64,000 nucleotides of DNA from Simplicispira psychrophila DSM 11588 (GTDB lineage Bacteria > Pseudomonadota > Gammaproteobacteria > Burkholderiales > Burkholderiaceae_C). The stretch covers positions 124,001 through 188,000 of the forward strand of contig NZ_JHYS01000004.1 in NCBI RefSeq assembly GCF_000688255.1, in the 5' to 3' direction. The notes below the pieces were generated by a model, which did no database searches, had not been told where the DNA came from, and saw only the letters and a list, made by a program, of their open reading frames with translations. Positions 37,366 through 47,149 of this stretch are shown piece after piece (within the stretch, counting starts at the first letter, position 1; every line of letters begins with the position of its first letter). Both the position numbers and the translations under genes were made by a program.

Positions 37366-38289
37366 TCACAATGCCAGCGCCTGCCGCAACCCCGCCACCA
37401 ACTCCTCATGCCACTGCACCGGCTTGACGATGCGCACGTTGGGCAGCCAGTAGCGCACCACAGGCAGTAACTGATTCGGGTGGTTGATGTGCGTGGTCAC
37501 CAGCAGCGAGCCGTCGGCGTCGGCGCGCTGCTGTTGCTGCGGTAGCAGGGCGCGGCGGGCGAAATAGTGAGCCACCTCGGGTGCTACGCGCAGTAGCACT
37601 TCGGTGGTGCCTTGGGTGAACCACACGTCGTCCTTGGCGTTGATGTAGTCCTGATGCGCCGGGTCAGGAGTAAAGCGGCTGGTCTCGTTCACGGTCAGTT
37701 CAGTGATCAAGGCGACGCTGAAGTTTTTCAGCAGACCGCCCTCGATCGCGGCCAAATACCACACGCCGTTTTTGTGGATCAGGCGGTAGGGTTGGGCGTG
37801 GCGCGGCTTGGCTTTGTAGGCGAACTGGCATTCATGGCGCTGCTCGATGGCGTCTTGCAGCAGGGCAAAGATGTGCGTGGTGTGCGGGCCTTGGGCGCGC
37901 AAATCCTCTTGCGGCGTGGCTTGCACTTGCATGGCGCGCTTGGGTTCCGGGGTTTCTAGCTGCTCTAGCAGGTAGCGCAGGCTGGCATCGGGAAACAAGC
38001 GCTCGGTGCCGGCGAGGCGGGCGTAGTCGTGCAAATGCCGTGTGGGAATGGTGCTGCGGGCGGCGTGCGCCAGTTGCCAGTGCCCGTTGGGGCCGCGCTC
38101 GGCGATGCCATGCAGGCGTTCGCCCAAATCGCGCTCGATGGTGCGTACGTCCACGTTGAACGCCTGCGCCAACTGGTGTTTGTCCAGGCTGTCGCCTTGG
38201 TGCAGCAGCGCCAAGATGTGGGACAGGCGCTGGGCCAGTTTTTCTCCTTTGGCGCTGGCGCGGTGCGGGGTGGTGGTAGCGGTGGGCAT
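37366..38289 (-). CDS. WYL-domain transcriptional regulator
   Basis: A 307-residue DNA-binding regulator. The N-terminal helix-turn-helix includes LAQRLSHILALLHQGDSLDKHQLAQAFNVDVRTIERDLGERL (about 18-59). The WYL domain follows, with QPYRLIHKNGVWYLAAIEGG near 165-184, then a WCX-like C-terminal domain ending VKPVQWHEELVAGL. WYL regulators (for example BrxR and CapW) often repress phage-defence operons. It is the first gene of the eight-gene dynamin operon. A palindrome 115 bp upstream is a candidate binding site. Confidence 0.85.
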   Translation of the reverse strand: MPTATTTPHRASAKGEKLAQRLSHILALLHQGDSLDKHQLAQAFNVDVRTIERDLGERLHGIAERGPNGHWQLAHAARSTIPTRHLHDYARLAGTERLFPDASLRYLLEQLETPEPKRAMQVQATPQEDLRAQGPHTTHIFALLQDAIEQRHECQFAYKAKPRHAQPYRLIHKNGVWYLAAIEGGLLKNFSVALITELTVNETSRFTPDPAHQDYINAKDDVWFTQGTTEVLLRVAPEVAHYFARRALLPQQQQRADADGSLLVTTHINHPNQLLPVVRYWLPNVRIVKPVQWHEELVAGLRQALAL

Positions 38290-38403
38290 GGGTTGAGGTT
38301 TACAAAATGATGCTCAGTGTGTCAAAGAGTGTGCGGTGCTGGGCTTGCGTACCGCTTGCAAGGGAGGATTAATGGGGTGTTGGCCCGACTGTAGAAGGCA
38401 GGT

Positions 38404-38420
38404 GCGACAGGTGGTGTCGC
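38404..38420. promoter_or_regulatory. Palindromic operator candidate, copy 2
   Basis: GCGACA and TGTCGC separated by GGTGG, 115 bp upstream of the WYL gene. The minus-strand flank runs to CTACAGT, a possible -10, as in copy 1 at 30115-30131. The rest of the 38290-38565 gap holds only this site, a dispersed repeat and a terminator. Confidence 0.55.
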
Positions 38421-38437
38421 AGCGCAGTGCAGCGGCA

Positions 38438-38530
38438 TTTTTTAAGCTAAAACAGCCTCTAGCCCTTTCCAGTCAAGCGGTAGCAGCTCTTAAAAAATGA
38501 GCATAAAAAACCGCCTCGAGGGCGGTTTTG
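38438..38530 (+). repeat. Direct repeat left of the RelE/HigB-like module
   Basis: About 90 bp, including CCTCTAGCCCTTTCCAGTCA, AGCGGTAGCAGCTCTTAAAA, and the terminator stem AAAACCGCC/GGCGGTTTT (38507-38529). It differs from 39228-39319 by about five bases. Confidence 0.85.
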
Positions 38531-38565
38531 GTGGGTCGCAGCGGCGCGGCCTAGTCAATACGGCG

Positions 38566-38871
38566 TTATGTACCCGCAGGCACAGCCACCAACTTGACCC
38601 CCAGCGCCTTGCAGACGCGGGAAATAGTGTCAAAACGCGGGCTGGCGTTGGGGCGCAGTGCTTTATAAAGCGCCTCGCGGCCAATGCCGGCATCTTGCGC
38701 AATTTGCGTCATGCCACGGGCGCGGGCAATGTCGCCTAGCGTGGCTGCCAGCAAAGCCGGGTCGCCGTCTTCAATCACCAGACTCAGGTACTCAGCAATG
38801 TCTTGCTCGGTTTGCAGCATTTCGGTGATGTCGAAGTCCGGCAGCTTAACAATGTCAATCTTGTGGGTCAT
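38566..38871 (-). CDS. HTH antitoxin of a RelE/HigB-like module
   Basis: A 101-residue protein. LPDFDITEMLQTEQDIAEYLSLVIEDGDPALLAATLGDIARARGM (about 10-54) is the hallmark of the HI1420-type addiction antidote family. The HTH is TQIAQDAGIGREALYKALRP near 55-74, followed by PRFDTISRVCKALGVKL. ATG 38871 has GGAGA upstream; an in-frame ATG at 38895 would overlap the toxin. It follows the toxin by 14 bp, the usual toxin-first order of this family. Confidence 0.85.
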   Translation of the reverse strand: MTHKIDIVKLPDFDITEMLQTEQDIAEYLSLVIEDGDPALLAATLGDIARARGMTQIAQDAGIGREALYKALRPNASPRFDTISRVCKALGVKLVAVPAGT

Positions 38872-38885
38872 ATCGGGTCTCCGGT

Positions 38886-39177
38886 TCAAAGGCATTTCGA
38901 TAAATCAATCGCTTTGGCGATGTCATCAGGCTGGCTGGACTTGTCGCCGCCGCCGAGCATCACGATCAACAAACCGTTGTGCTCCACGTAGTACATCCGC
39001 CAGCCAGGGCCAAAAAATTCGCGCATTTCCCAAACACCGCTACCTACAGGCTTGCAGTCGCCCAAGTTTCCCATCTGTGCTTTACGCAAACGCAGGCCTA
39101 AGCGTTTGCGGGTAGATGCTGTCTTTAATGCTATCCAGCCAAGCATCAAATTCGGGCATACGTTTGATCGTGTACAT
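38886..39177 (-). pseudogene. RelE/HigB-like toxin gene with a frameshift
   Basis: The frame from ATG 39177 reads MYTIKRMPEFDAWLDSIKDS and then runs into IYPQT... and a stop. The +1 frame from the same point reads TRKRLGLRLRKAQMGNLGD, GVWEMREFFGPGWRMYYVE and ends at 38886. Joined, they give the standard addiction-module killer protein of about 96 residues. One extra base in AGCATCTACC near 39115-39120 breaks it. The C-terminal part alone (from 39149) lacks the first strand and helix, so the mRNase is probably inactive unless this is a sequence error. Confidence 0.8.
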
Positions 39178-39227
39178 CTTTTGATTGTAGTTGAACGAAT
39201 ACAAAATGCAGGCTGATTTGTAGCTGA

Positions 39228-39319
39228 TTTTTAAGCCAAAATAGCCTCTAGCCCTTTCCAGTCAAGCGGTAGCAGCTCTTAAAAAATGAGCAAAAAAACC
39301 GCCTCGAAAGGCGGTTTTG
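39228..39319 (+). repeat. Direct repeat right of the RelE/HigB-like module
   Basis: Near-identical to 38438-38530 and in the same orientation. It includes the dispersed-repeat core and the accD terminator. Confidence 0.85.
39295..39318 (-). terminator. Terminator after accD
   Basis: AAAACCGCCT and AGGCGGTTTT pair across a four-base loop. On the minus strand it lies 25 bp past the accD stop and ends in Ts. Confidence 0.8.
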
Positions 39320-39339
39320 ACTGGGCGCGGGGTGGGTAA

Positions 39340-39362
39340 CTGTTACGCCACCGCATCCGCCG
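39340..39362 (+). repeat. 23-bp accD 3' end (right copy)
   Basis: Identical to 31111-31133. It contains the last codons (ADAVA) and TAA stop of accD, and forms a direct-repeat bracket around the dynamin segment. Confidence 0.8.
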
Positions 39363-40215
39363 GCAAGCGTTGCAGCATGGCCAGGCTGTTGGCGATGGTG
39401 CTGCGCAGTTCGCGGCGGTCGCAGATGAAATCGACCGCGCCTTTGGTGAGCAAAAATTCGGCGCGCTGGAAGCCTTCGGGCAGGGTGACGCGCACGGTGG
39501 ATTCGATCACGCGCGGGCCGGCAAAGCCGATCAGTGCCTTGGGTTCGGCAATGACGATGTCGCCGAGGAAGGCAAAGCCGGCGCTGACGCCACCCATGGT
39601 CGGGTCGGTCAGCACGCTGATGTAGGGCAGGCCTTTTTTGGCCAAGCGTGTCAGGGCGGCGTTGGTTTTGGCCATTTGCATCAGCGATAACAGGCCCTCC
39701 TGCATCCGCGCGCCGCCGGTGGCGGTAAAGCAGATGAAAGGCACTTTTTGTTCGATGGCGTTTTCGACGCCGCGCACAAAGCGCTCGCCGACCACGCTGC
39801 CCATGCTGCCGCCCATGAAGTCAAATTCAAAGCAGGCCACCACGACGTTGATGCTTTTGACGGCGCCGCCAAAAACGATCAGGGCGTCGGTTTCGCCGGT
39901 GCTTTCCAGTGCTTCTTTCAGGCGTTCGGGGTACTTGCGGCTGTCCTTGAACTTGAGCGCATCGACGGGGATGACTTCCTGGCCGATCTCGTAGCGCCCT
40001 TCGGGGTCTAGGAAGGCATCGAGGCGGGCGCGGGCGCCAATGCGGTGGTGGTGGCCGCATTTGGGGCAGACGCTCTGGTTGTGCTCCAGGTCGGTTTTGT
40101 AGAGCACGCTTTCACAGCTGGGGCATTTGATCCACAGGCCTTCGGGCATCTGGCGGCGCACCGTGGGGTCAGTGGGCTGGATTTTGGCGGGCAGGAGTTT
40201 TTCAAGCCAGGACAT
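39343..40215 (-). CDS. accD: Acetyl-CoA carboxylase carboxyltransferase subunit beta
   Basis: A 290-residue cytoplasmic subunit that, with AccA, transfers CO2 from biotin to acetyl-CoA. The N-terminal zinc ribbon has CPSCESVLY and [10 protein letters not shown] (about 34-60). The crotonase-fold core has [33 protein letters not shown] and [12 protein letters not shown]. It ends the trp-accD run on the minus strand, 55 bp after trpA. Its last bases are duplicated at 31.1 kb. Confidence 0.96.
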   Translation of the reverse strand: MSWLEKLLPAKIQPTDPTVRRQMPEGLWIKCPSCESVLYKTDLEHNQSVCPKCGHHHRIGARARLDAFLDPEGRYEIGQEVIPVDALKFKDSRKYPERLKEALESTGETDALIVFGGAVKSINVVVACFEFDFMGGSMGSVVGERFVRGVENAIEQKVPFICFTATGGARMQEGLLSLMQMAKTNAALTRLAKKGLPYISVLTDPTMGGVSAGFAFLGDIVIAEPKALIGFAGPRVIESTVRVTLPEGFQRAEFLLTKGAVDFICDRRELRSTIANSLAMLQRLPADAVA

Positions 40216-40270
40216 GGGGTTTCCTTTTTAATGCTTTAACAGTGCGCGGGGCTCAAGCGGATCATGCAGA

Positions 40271-41080
40271 TCAGGCGTCGAGCGCCTTGCGCACACCGCG
40301 CAGAAAGCTGATGGCCAGGGGCACGATTTTTTCGTGCGGCTGGTCTTCCAGCAGTTGGATGATGCGGCTGCCAATCACCACGGCGTCGGCCACGCGGCCC
40401 ACCGCCTGGGCGGTGGCGGCGTCGCGGATGCCAAAGCCGACACCGACGGGGATGTGCACATGTTTGCGGATGCGCGGCAGCATCTCTTCGACGGCGCTGG
40501 TGTCCAGCGCGGCCGAGCCGGTCACACCTTTGAGCGAGACGTAATAGACATAGCCGCTGGCCACGCGCGCTACTTCGGCCATGCGCTCTTCGGTGCTGGT
40601 GGGGGCCAGCAGGAAGATCAAGTCCATGTTTTTGGCGCGCAGCTTGGCGGCAAAATCGACGCATTCTTCGGGTGGGTAATCGACGATGAGTACGCCATCG
40701 ACGCCCGCAGCAGCGGCGTGGTTGACGAAGGCATCCGTGCCGTGCAGCTGGTCGTAGCGCTCCACCGGGTTGGCGTAGCCCATCAGTACCACCGGGGTGG
40801 TGTGGTTGCGCTTGCGAAATTCTGTGACGTGCGCCAGCACCTGCACCATGCCTACGCCCAGGGCCAGGGCTTTTTCTCCGGCCTTCTGGATCACCGGGCC
40901 GTCGGCCATCGGGTCAGAAAACGGTACGCCCAGTTCAATCACATCGGCACCGGCTTCCACCATGCCGTGCATCAGGGCCGGGGTGATGTCGGCAAACGGG
41001 AAGCCCGCCGTGACGTAGGGAATCAGGGCTGTGCGGCCCTGGGCCTGGAGTTGCTCAAAAGTGGTCTGGATGCGGCTCAT
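40271..41080 (-). CDS. trpA: Tryptophan synthase alpha subunit
   Basis: A 269-residue TIM-barrel enzyme that cleaves indole-3-glycerol phosphate to indole. [36 protein letters not shown] with the catalytic Glu and Asp, and [15 protein letters not shown] are conserved. Phosphate-binding [11 protein letters not shown] lies near 213. Its ATG overlaps the trpB stop by four bases, coupling the two subunits that form an alpha2-beta2 tunnel enzyme. Confidence 0.96.
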   Translation of the reverse strand: MSRIQTTFEQLQAQGRTALIPYVTAGFPFADITPALMHGMVEAGADVIELGVPFSDPMADGPVIQKAGEKALALGVGMVQVLAHVTEFRKRNHTTPVVLMGYANPVERYDQLHGTDAFVNHAAAAGVDGVLIVDYPPEECVDFAAKLRAKNMDLIFLLAPTSTEERMAEVARVASGYVYYVSLKGVTGSAALDTSAVEEMLPRIRKHVHIPVGVGFGIRDAATAQAVGRVADAVVIGSRIIQLLEDQPHEKIVPLAISFLRGVRKALDA

Positions 41081-42348
41081 GGTTTGCTTTCTGCGCCTTT
41101 GACCGCCAGCCCGCGCATAGAGGGGCGGTCGTAAAAATCTTCGCCCGAGAGGTCGGCCACGGTACCGATGTCTTTGTCGCCCCGGCCTGAGAGGTTGACC
41201 AGGATGGATTGGTCAGGGCGCATTTCTTTGGCCAGCTTCATGGCGTAGGCAAAGGCGTGGCTCGATTCGAGTGCCGGAATGATGCCTTCGGTGCGGCACA
41301 GGTAGTGAAAGGCCGCCAGCGCTTCTTTGTCGGTGATGCCGACGTATTCAGCGCGGCCAATTTCTTGCAACCAAGCATGTTCGGGGCCGACGCCGGGGTA
41401 GTCCAGGCCAGCGCTGATGCTGTGCGTTTCCATGATCTGGCCGTTGTCGTCTTGCAGGATGAAGGTGCGGTTGCCGTGCAGCACGCCGGCGCTGCCGCGT
41501 TGCAGCGAGGCCGAGTGCTTGTGCGTGTCCAGACCTTCGCCGGCGGCTTCGACGCCGATCAGGCGCACGTTGTCAAACGGAATATAGGGATGGAAAATGC
41601 CCATCGCATTGCTGCCGCCGCCGACACAAGCCATCACCACATCGGGCTGCTGGGCGGGCAGGTTTTGCTCGGCCAGCACCAGCGGCATTTGCGTCAGGCA
41701 TTCGGTGCCGATGACGCTTTGGAAGTCGCGCACCATCATCGGGTAGGGGTGCGGTCCAGCCACGGTGCCGATGATGTAGAAGGTGTTGTCCACATTCGCT
41801 ACCCAGTCGCGCATGGCTTCGTTGAGCGCATCTTTCAGCGTCTTGCTGCCCGATTCGACCGGCACCACGGTGGCGCCCAGTAGCTTCATGCGATAGACGT
41901 TGGGGCTTTGGCGTTTGACGTCTTCTGCGCCCATGTAGACGATGCATTCGAGGCCGTAGCGCGCGCAGATGGTGGCGGTTGCCACGCCGTGCTGGCCGGC
42001 GCCGGTCTCGGCAATGATGCGCGGCTTGCCCATGCGTTTGGCGAGCATGGCTTGGCCGATGACGTTGTTGATCTTGTGCGCGCCGGTGTGGTTCAGGTCT
42101 TCGCGCTTCAGGTAAATCTGCGCCCCGCCCATTTCCTGGCTGGTGCGCGCCGCGTGGTAGACCGGCGAGGGCCGGCCGACAAAGTGCGCCATCTCGTAAT
42201 TGAATTCAGCGATAAACGCTGGATCGTGCTGGTAGCGGGCATAGGCCTCGCGCAGCTCTTTGAGAGCGAAGGTCAGGGTCTCGCTGGCAAAACTGCCGCC
42301 GTAGCGGCCAAAGTGGCCCGAGGAGTCAGGGTGTTGGTAAGAAGCCAT
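41077..42348 (-). CDS. trpB: Tryptophan synthase beta subunit
   Basis: A 423-residue PLP enzyme joining indole and serine. The PLP Lys is in [15 protein letters not shown] (about 95-109). [17 protein letters not shown] is the phosphate-binding loop and [13 protein letters not shown] a late conserved block. ATG 42348 opens on [18 protein letters not shown], the family N-terminus. In-frame starts at 42372 and 42381 are deeper inside trpF. It overlaps the trpF 3' end by 23 bases. Confidence 0.95.
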   Translation of the reverse strand: MASYQHPDSSGHFGRYGGSFASETLTFALKELREAYARYQHDPAFIAEFNYEMAHFVGRPSPVYHAARTSQEMGGAQIYLKREDLNHTGAHKINNVIGQAMLAKRMGKPRIIAETGAGQHGVATATICARYGLECIVYMGAEDVKRQSPNVYRMKLLGATVVPVESGSKTLKDALNEAMRDWVANVDNTFYIIGTVAGPHPYPMMVRDFQSVIGTECLTQMPLVLAEQNLPAQQPDVVMACVGGGSNAMGIFHPYIPFDNVRLIGVEAAGEGLDTHKHSASLQRGSAGVLHGNRTFILQDDNGQIMETHSISAGLDYPGVGPEHAWLQEIGRAEYVGITDKEALAAFHYLCRTEGIIPALESSHAFAYAMKLAKEMRPDQSILVNLSGRGDKDIGTVADLSGEDFYDRPSMRGLAVKGAESKP

Positions 42349-43090
42349 GGTGGGTATTCGCAAGTTGGGCATCGGCCGCACGCACGGCGGCTACGAAGCG
42401 ATAGATCTTGTCGGCGTCTTTGAGGCCCTTGCGGGGCTGGCCATCGGGGCCGTCCAGTTCGACGCCGGAGCTGACATCAACCGCCAGCGTTTTGCAACGC
42501 GGGCGTACCTGCAAAATGCCATCGGTCACGTTTGCAGGCGTGAGTCCACCACTTAAAACGAGGTGATAGGCGACGCTTGGAGGTAGGAGTGACCAATGGA
42601 ATGCCTTGCCGCCGCCGCCATAGCCTTCGACATGGGCGTCGAGCAGGATGGCTTGGGCGCGAGAGTAAACATGGGCATATTCTAAGAGGTCAAACTGCGC
42701 GCCTGCCGCTCCGAGGGGAATGCGTGCGGCGCACACAAAGGGGCGCGCGCCCTGGCCGCTGGCCTGCCAGCACTGTTCGGGTGTTTCATCACCATGAAAT
42801 TGCACTGTAGCTCCCGATATACATGCGGTTGCAGCTATGATTTCAGGAGTTGGCGCGTTGACGAACAACAGCACCGGCGTGACAAACGGCGGTAGGCGTG
42901 CGGCCAGTTCGGCAGCGCGCTTGACGCTGACGGCACGCGGGCTGGGCGCGTACAGCACTAAGCCGATGGCATCGACGCCCGCCGCCACGGCGGCATCCAC
43001 ATCCTGCTCGCGCGTCAGGCCGCAGATTTTGATGCGGGTGCGGTGCAGGGGAGTCAGTGGTGCGGTGGATGGGGCGGTGGGGCTGTTCAT
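42326..43090 (-). CDS. trpF: Phosphoribosylanthranilate isomerase
   Basis: A 254-residue TIM-barrel isomerase of tryptophan synthesis. [17 protein letters not shown] holds the catalytic Cys, [13 protein letters not shown] is strand 4, and [19 protein letters not shown] holds the catalytic Asp. It is longer than most TrpF because of a Thr/Pro-rich N-terminus of about 17 residues and a C-terminal tail. The ATG at 43090 overlaps the truA stop by four bases. DNA near 42800-42840, inside the frame, resembles the dispersed repeat. Confidence 0.93.
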   Translation of the reverse strand: MNSPTAPSTAPLTPLHRTRIKICGLTREQDVDAAVAAGVDAIGLVLYAPSPRAVSVKRAAELAARLPPFVTPVLLFVNAPTPEIIAATACISGATVQFHGDETPEQCWQASGQGARPFVCAARIPLGAAGAQFDLLEYAHVYSRAQAILLDAHVEGYGGGGKAFHWSLLPPSVAYHLVLSGGLTPANVTDGILQVRPRCKTLAVDVSSGVELDGPDGQPRKGLKDADKIYRFVAAVRAADAQLANTHHGFLPTP

Positions 43091-43920
43091 GGCAGCCAAT
43101 CATACGCAGCGGTGCGCGTCGGCAAACCCCATTGGGCGTCGTACACCGGGCCTTGAAAATACAGCCCGTCGGGCGAAAACGTCGGTGCTGCCACTTTGCG
43201 CGAGCGTGCTGCCAGCACCTCGCGCAGCCAGTCCACACTCTGCGTGCCTTGGCCGATCGCCAGCAGGCAGCCCATGATGTTGCGGATCATGTGGTGCAAA
43301 AAGGCATTGGCTTCAAACTCAAAGCGCCAGTAGCACGGGCTCCAGCCCTGGCCCGGCTCGGGGTGATCAGCGTTATCGGGGCCACGGCGTGTGATGTCAA
43401 TGCGGTGCATGGTTTTGATGGGCGACAAGGCCTGGCAGGCTGCCGCCCGGAATGAGCTGAAGTCGTGCTCGCCCAGCAGCAGCGCCGCCGCTGCCCGCAT
43501 CGCTTCGCCGTCGAGCGGATGGAACACCCAGCCGACGCGCCCGGCATCCACACTGGGGCGCACCGGGGACTGGAGCACCACATAGGCATAACGCCGCGCC
43601 GTGGCACTGGCCCGCGCATGAAAAGCTGGCGGCACCGGCTGCGCCCATTGGACGGCAATCGGACTGGGCAAAAAGGCGTTGGTGCCACGCACCCAGGAGG
43701 CGGGCGTGCGCTGCACCGGTGTATCGAAGTGCACCACCTGCATCAGGCCGTGGACGCCGGAATCGGTGCGACCGGCGCACAGGATGTTGATGGGCTGGGT
43801 GGCAAATTTGGCCAGGGCTGCTTCCAGCTTGTCTTGTACGGTGTTGCCACAGGACTGGCTTTGCCAGCCGTGGTAGGGGCTGCCGTTGTAGCTGACGCCC
43901 AGTGCAATTCTGTGTGTCAT
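43087..43920 (-). CDS. truA: tRNA pseudouridine(38-40) synthase
   Basis: A 277-residue tRNA-modifying enzyme acting on the anticodon stem-loop. The catalytic Asp is in CAGRTDSGVHGLMQVVHFDT (about 49-68). RYAYVVLQS, HDFSSFRAA and NAFLHHMIRNIMG are TruA blocks. ATG 43920 gives MTHRIALGVSYNGSPYHGWQ, the usual N-terminus; a longer frame upstream lies in a hairpin region. It precedes trpF with a four-base overlap. Confidence 0.95.
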   Translation of the reverse strand: MTHRIALGVSYNGSPYHGWQSQSCGNTVQDKLEAALAKFATQPINILCAGRTDSGVHGLMQVVHFDTPVQRTPASWVRGTNAFLPSPIAVQWAQPVPPAFHARASATARRYAYVVLQSPVRPSVDAGRVGWVFHPLDGEAMRAAAALLLGEHDFSSFRAAACQALSPIKTMHRIDITRRGPDNADHPEPGQGWSPCYWRFEFEANAFLHHMIRNIMGCLLAIGQGTQSVDWLREVLAARSRKVAAPTFSPDGLYFQGPVYDAQWGLPTRTAAYDWLP

Positions 43921-43965
43921 GGCGTGGCGCTGATGAGGCTGTGCAAAAGGGAGTGGGGGAAGGTG

Positions 43966-43990
43966 CGACGGCGCCTGACAGGCGCCGTCG
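43966..43990. terminator. Strong intergenic hairpin between fimV and truA
   Basis: CGACGGCGCCT pairs perfectly with AGGCGCCGTCG across a three-base loop, 22 bp past the fimV stop. No T tract follows on the minus strand, so it may slow or partly stop transcription into truA or protect mRNA ends. Confidence 0.5.
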
Positions 43991-44012
43991 TGACCTGTGG
44001 CCCCAGGCTGGA

Positions 44013-46892
44013 TCAATCGAGCTCGGACAGCAGGCGTTCGGCCCGCGCCTTGAGTTCGCCCGAAGATTCGGCGATCACTTCTTCGATCAGGGTGCGCGCA
44101 CCGTCGCTGTCGCCAATCGTGTTGAACTCTTGTGCCAGCGCCAGTTTGGTGGCCAGTGGGTCGTCAGACAATGGCGGTGGCACGGTGTTGTCTGCGACTG
44201 GGTTGGCCGTTGCAGCGGATTGCGGCGTGTCCAGATCCAGCGACAGATCGTCAAGGCTGAATTCCATCATGCCGGAATCCGGCAGGGTGAAGGGGTCTTC
44301 TGGCGGCGGCACTGCGGCTGCCGCTTTCGGGCTAATGTCAGGCAAGTCGAGATCGGGCATATCGATCGAAAAATCGAGGTCCGTCATGCTGGGCTCGTCC
44401 TCGGGCTTAGGCGCGGCCTTCGGTACGGGGGGCGCAGGAGGTGGAGGCGCCGGGGCGTCCCAGGATGGCTCCTGCGGCGCACTGCCAAAGTCCAGTGCAG
44501 GTAAATCCAGATCGTAGGCAGGGTCTGCAGTTTCATCAGCATCATCCGCCTGTGCGATTGCGCGGCCGAACACGGGGTCGGTGGTTGCGCCGGCGGCCTT
44601 TGCGGCCTCTGCAAAGCTGATCGGCTCGGACGCTGGCGCGTTGCTCAGGGCGTCGTTCAGTGACTCCAGGTCGAGATCCAGACTCAGATCGTCGTAGTCA
44701 TCGCTATGGTCTTGCTCTGCCAGAGCACGGGCCAATCCGAAGTCGGGTATCGATGCTGCATCGCTGGCGACGCTGGCGGTCGCTGCAAGACCGCCGATTT
44801 GGTAGAGGGCGTTGGCGGGATCGATCTCGCGTCCCAGGTCAGAGACGCGTGTCCACTCAGGGCCGCTGCCCTGGGTGCGTTTGTGGACGTCTTGGGCTGT
44901 GGCCTCCAGGGCTTTACGGTCTTGGCGTTTGGCGTAAATCTCGGCCAGTTTGACGTACACCGAGATGCGCTCGGGGTTGTGGCGTACGGCTTCTTTCAGA
45001 ATTTCTTCAGCTTGCAGGTCGCGGCCATAAGCCAGGTAGACGTCGGCTTCTGCCACTGGATCAACGTCGCCGCCAGCGTCCAGCTGGCTGGAGGTGAAAG
45101 CCAGTGACGAACCGCCCGTGGTGGTGTCATTGCCAGCGGTGTCCACGCGTTGGCCACCACTGCCGCCAAAGAATGAGTCAGGTTGTACGCGGCTGTCCAT
45201 GAACGAACTGTCCAGGGGCGCTTTATCGCGGCGCCGTTGCAGCACGCGGTAACCACCGTAACCCAGCAGCAAGGCCAGCAGACCTGCGCCGGCAAACGGC
45301 ACCATGGGGTCTTCCATCAGCTCGGACAGAAAACTCGGTGCGGGCGCCGGTTCTGGAGCGGGAGTGGCGGGGGGCGGTGCGATCGCCACGACGGCAGGGG
45401 GCGCTGCTGCAGGCGTGGCTGGGGCGTCAGCTTCGGCGGCCTCTGGTGTGGCTACCTCGGCAACGGCTGCGGGCTCGGTACTGGCGGGTGCTGGCTTGTC
45501 CGCTGGGGCCACGACTGTGGCAGGTGCGGCAGGTGTGGCCGCAGCAGGTGCTGCAGTGGTCGCCGCCACTGGCGGTGTGACGGTCACCGGGGACGGGACC
45601 GGCAGGGTGATGCCGGGCGCCGCGGAGCTGCCAGTGTCTGCCGCTTTGGCGCCAGGGGCTGGTGTGGCACCGGCAGGAGCCGAAGCAGTACTCAGCTTGT
45701 TCAGTTCCTCGATGTTTTTGGCCAGTTCTTGCGTCCGGGCTGAGGCCTCGTTGGCCTGTTTGCGCTGGGCCAGCAATTCTTCGGTGGATTTCTTGCCTTG
45801 CAGGGCGCCCTTGGACAGGGTCAGTTTGTCGGGCGCCGTAGCCGCGGCGCGCTTGTCGTCGGTTTGTGTCTGTACCGAGCCCTTGGCTGAGCGCTCGGCT
45901 GCAGCTTGCTGCGTGGCGGGAGCGACGCGGGCCAGTTTGCGGCGGAACTCGTTAAAGTCGCGGCTTTGCAGCGCGATGATCTGGCGTGCTTCTCCGGTGG
46001 GCGTGGCGAGGGCGTCGCTCGAACTGGGCATTTGCAAGACTGCGCCAGCCTTGATGCGGTTGACGTTGCCCTGAATGAAGGCATCCGGGTTGCTGCGCAT
46101 CAGGGCGACGAGCATCTGGTCGAGTGAGACGCTGCCAGGGCGGTGTGCGGTGGCGATGCGCCCTGCCGTGTCGCCCGGCTTGACGGTGACAGCGGCACCC
46201 TCGGACGTGCTGGTTGGCAGGCGCGGCGCAGGGGCGGGTGTCGGGCGTGGTGCCCGGCTGGGTGCACTGGCGCGTGGCTCAGGGGGCACGCTGGCGGGCG
46301 GGCGGGTGGCGGAAGGTGCACTGGGTGCCGGTGCCGGTGCCGGGGCAGGGCGCGGGGCGGGGGCTGCGCTCGGCGCCGGGGCGGATATTTGTGCCGCTGC
46401 CGTCACGGTGGCCGGCGTGCGACGCAGAGAAGGCGGGTCAAACAGCATGGTATAGCTGCGTGTGATGTGGCCCGAGCTCCACCGCGCATCCACTACCAAG
46501 TCAACAAACGGATCATTGACCGGGGTGCTGCCGCTCAGGCGCAAGACGCTGCGGCCATCGGGGCGGCGGTGCAGCTTCATCTGTACCTGGTTGGCGATGG
46601 ATGAGTACTCCATCCCCTGGGCACGAAAGGCCTCGGCAGAGGCGGTGCTGGCCTGCAGCGAATCTGCCTCGGCAGCAGTGATTTGTGGCAGGTCGATCTC
46701 GGCACGCAAAGGCTCGCCCAGAGCCGATTGCACCGTGATGGGTCCCAAGGCCAGTGCGGCTGCGTCAGGCGCATACAAACCGACCGACACTGCCGCAGCC
46801 ATGGCCAGCGCAGAATATTTCCAACAGTGCATGGATGCCATCAATGGGTGAGGGGTTAAGGCTCGATTGAGCAGCCTGTTATTTTTTTTCAT
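44013..46892 (-). CDS. fimV: FimV family protein with LysM domain
   Basis: A 959-residue inner-membrane protein that acts in type IV pilus and twitching regulation in relatives. A signal peptide ends near PDAAALALGPITV (about 50). The FimV N-domain (VQSALGEPLRAEIDLP) is followed by a Pro/Ala-rich linker and a LysM peptidoglycan-binding domain (VKPGDTAGRIATAHRPG...). Two coiled-coil patches and a membrane helix (FAGAGLLALLLGYGGYRVL) come next, then an acidic TPR-like C-terminus ending DSDGARTLIEEVIAESSGELKARAERLLSELD. ATG 46892 was chosen as the start of a credible signal peptide; 46841 is possible. Confidence 0.9.
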   Translation of the reverse strand: MKKNNRLLNRALTPHPLMASMHCWKYSALAMAAAVSVGLYAPDAAALALGPITVQSALGEPLRAEIDLPQITAAEADSLQASTASAEAFRAQGMEYSSIANQVQMKLHRRPDGRSVLRLSGSTPVNDPFVDLVVDARWSSGHITRSYTMLFDPPSLRRTPATVTAAAQISAPAPSAAPAPRPAPAPAPAPSAPSATRPPASVPPEPRASAPSRAPRPTPAPAPRLPTSTSEGAAVTVKPGDTAGRIATAHRPGSVSLDQMLVALMRSNPDAFIQGNVNRIKAGAVLQMPSSSDALATPTGEARQIIALQSRDFNEFRRKLARVAPATQQAAAERSAKGSVQTQTDDKRAAATAPDKLTLSKGALQGKKSTEELLAQRKQANEASARTQELAKNIEELNKLSTASAPAGATPAPGAKAADTGSSAAPGITLPVPSPVTVTPPVAATTAAPAAATPAAPATVVAPADKPAPASTEPAAVAEVATPEAAEADAPATPAAAPPAVVAIAPPPATPAPEPAPAPSFLSELMEDPMVPFAGAGLLALLLGYGGYRVLQRRRDKAPLDSSFMDSRVQPDSFFGGSGGQRVDTAGNDTTTGGSSLAFTSSQLDAGGDVDPVAEADVYLAYGRDLQAEEILKEAVRHNPERISVYVKLAEIYAKRQDRKALEATAQDVHKRTQGSGPEWTRVSDLGREIDPANALYQIGGLAATASVASDAASIPDFGLARALAEQDHSDDYDDLSLDLDLESLNDALSNAPASEPISFAEAAKAAGATTDPVFGRAIAQADDADETADPAYDLDLPALDFGSAPQEPSWDAPAPPPPAPPVPKAAPKPEDEPSMTDLDFSIDMPDLDLPDISPKAAAAVPPPEDPFTLPDSGMMEFSLDDLSLDLDTPQSAATANPVADNTVPPPLSDDPLATKLALAQEFNTIGDSDGARTLIEEVIAESSGELKARAERLLSELD

Positions 46893-47087
46893 TGTCTGTG
46901 CCTGCTCCGCCCCGGCTTGAGAAAGTATGTAAAAAGCACCATAGCAGTAATGTTTTGGAGTGACAAGCTCACGCACTGCCTAAGCTTTGGAGGCTTGCGC
47001 CACGGCCTGATTGGGGGGTGACAGGTGTTGTCCAAGGACAACGAGCAGTAACCAGGTGTTGCCAGAAAGCACCCGCGCCATGTGCAA

Positions 47088-47117
47088 CGCGCGCAGTCCC
47101 TTGCAGGACTGCGCGCG
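47088..47117. other. Perfect 12-bp-stem hairpin downstream of asd
   Basis: CGCGCGCAGTCC and GGACTGCGCGCG pair across a six-base loop, 33 bp past the asd stop on the minus strand. There is no T tract. It could mark an mRNA 3' end or a protein site; the gap 46893-47149 shows no gene. Confidence 0.45.
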
Positions 47118-47149
47118 CAGCGCTACCTCAAGTGCAGTGATTGCAGAGT

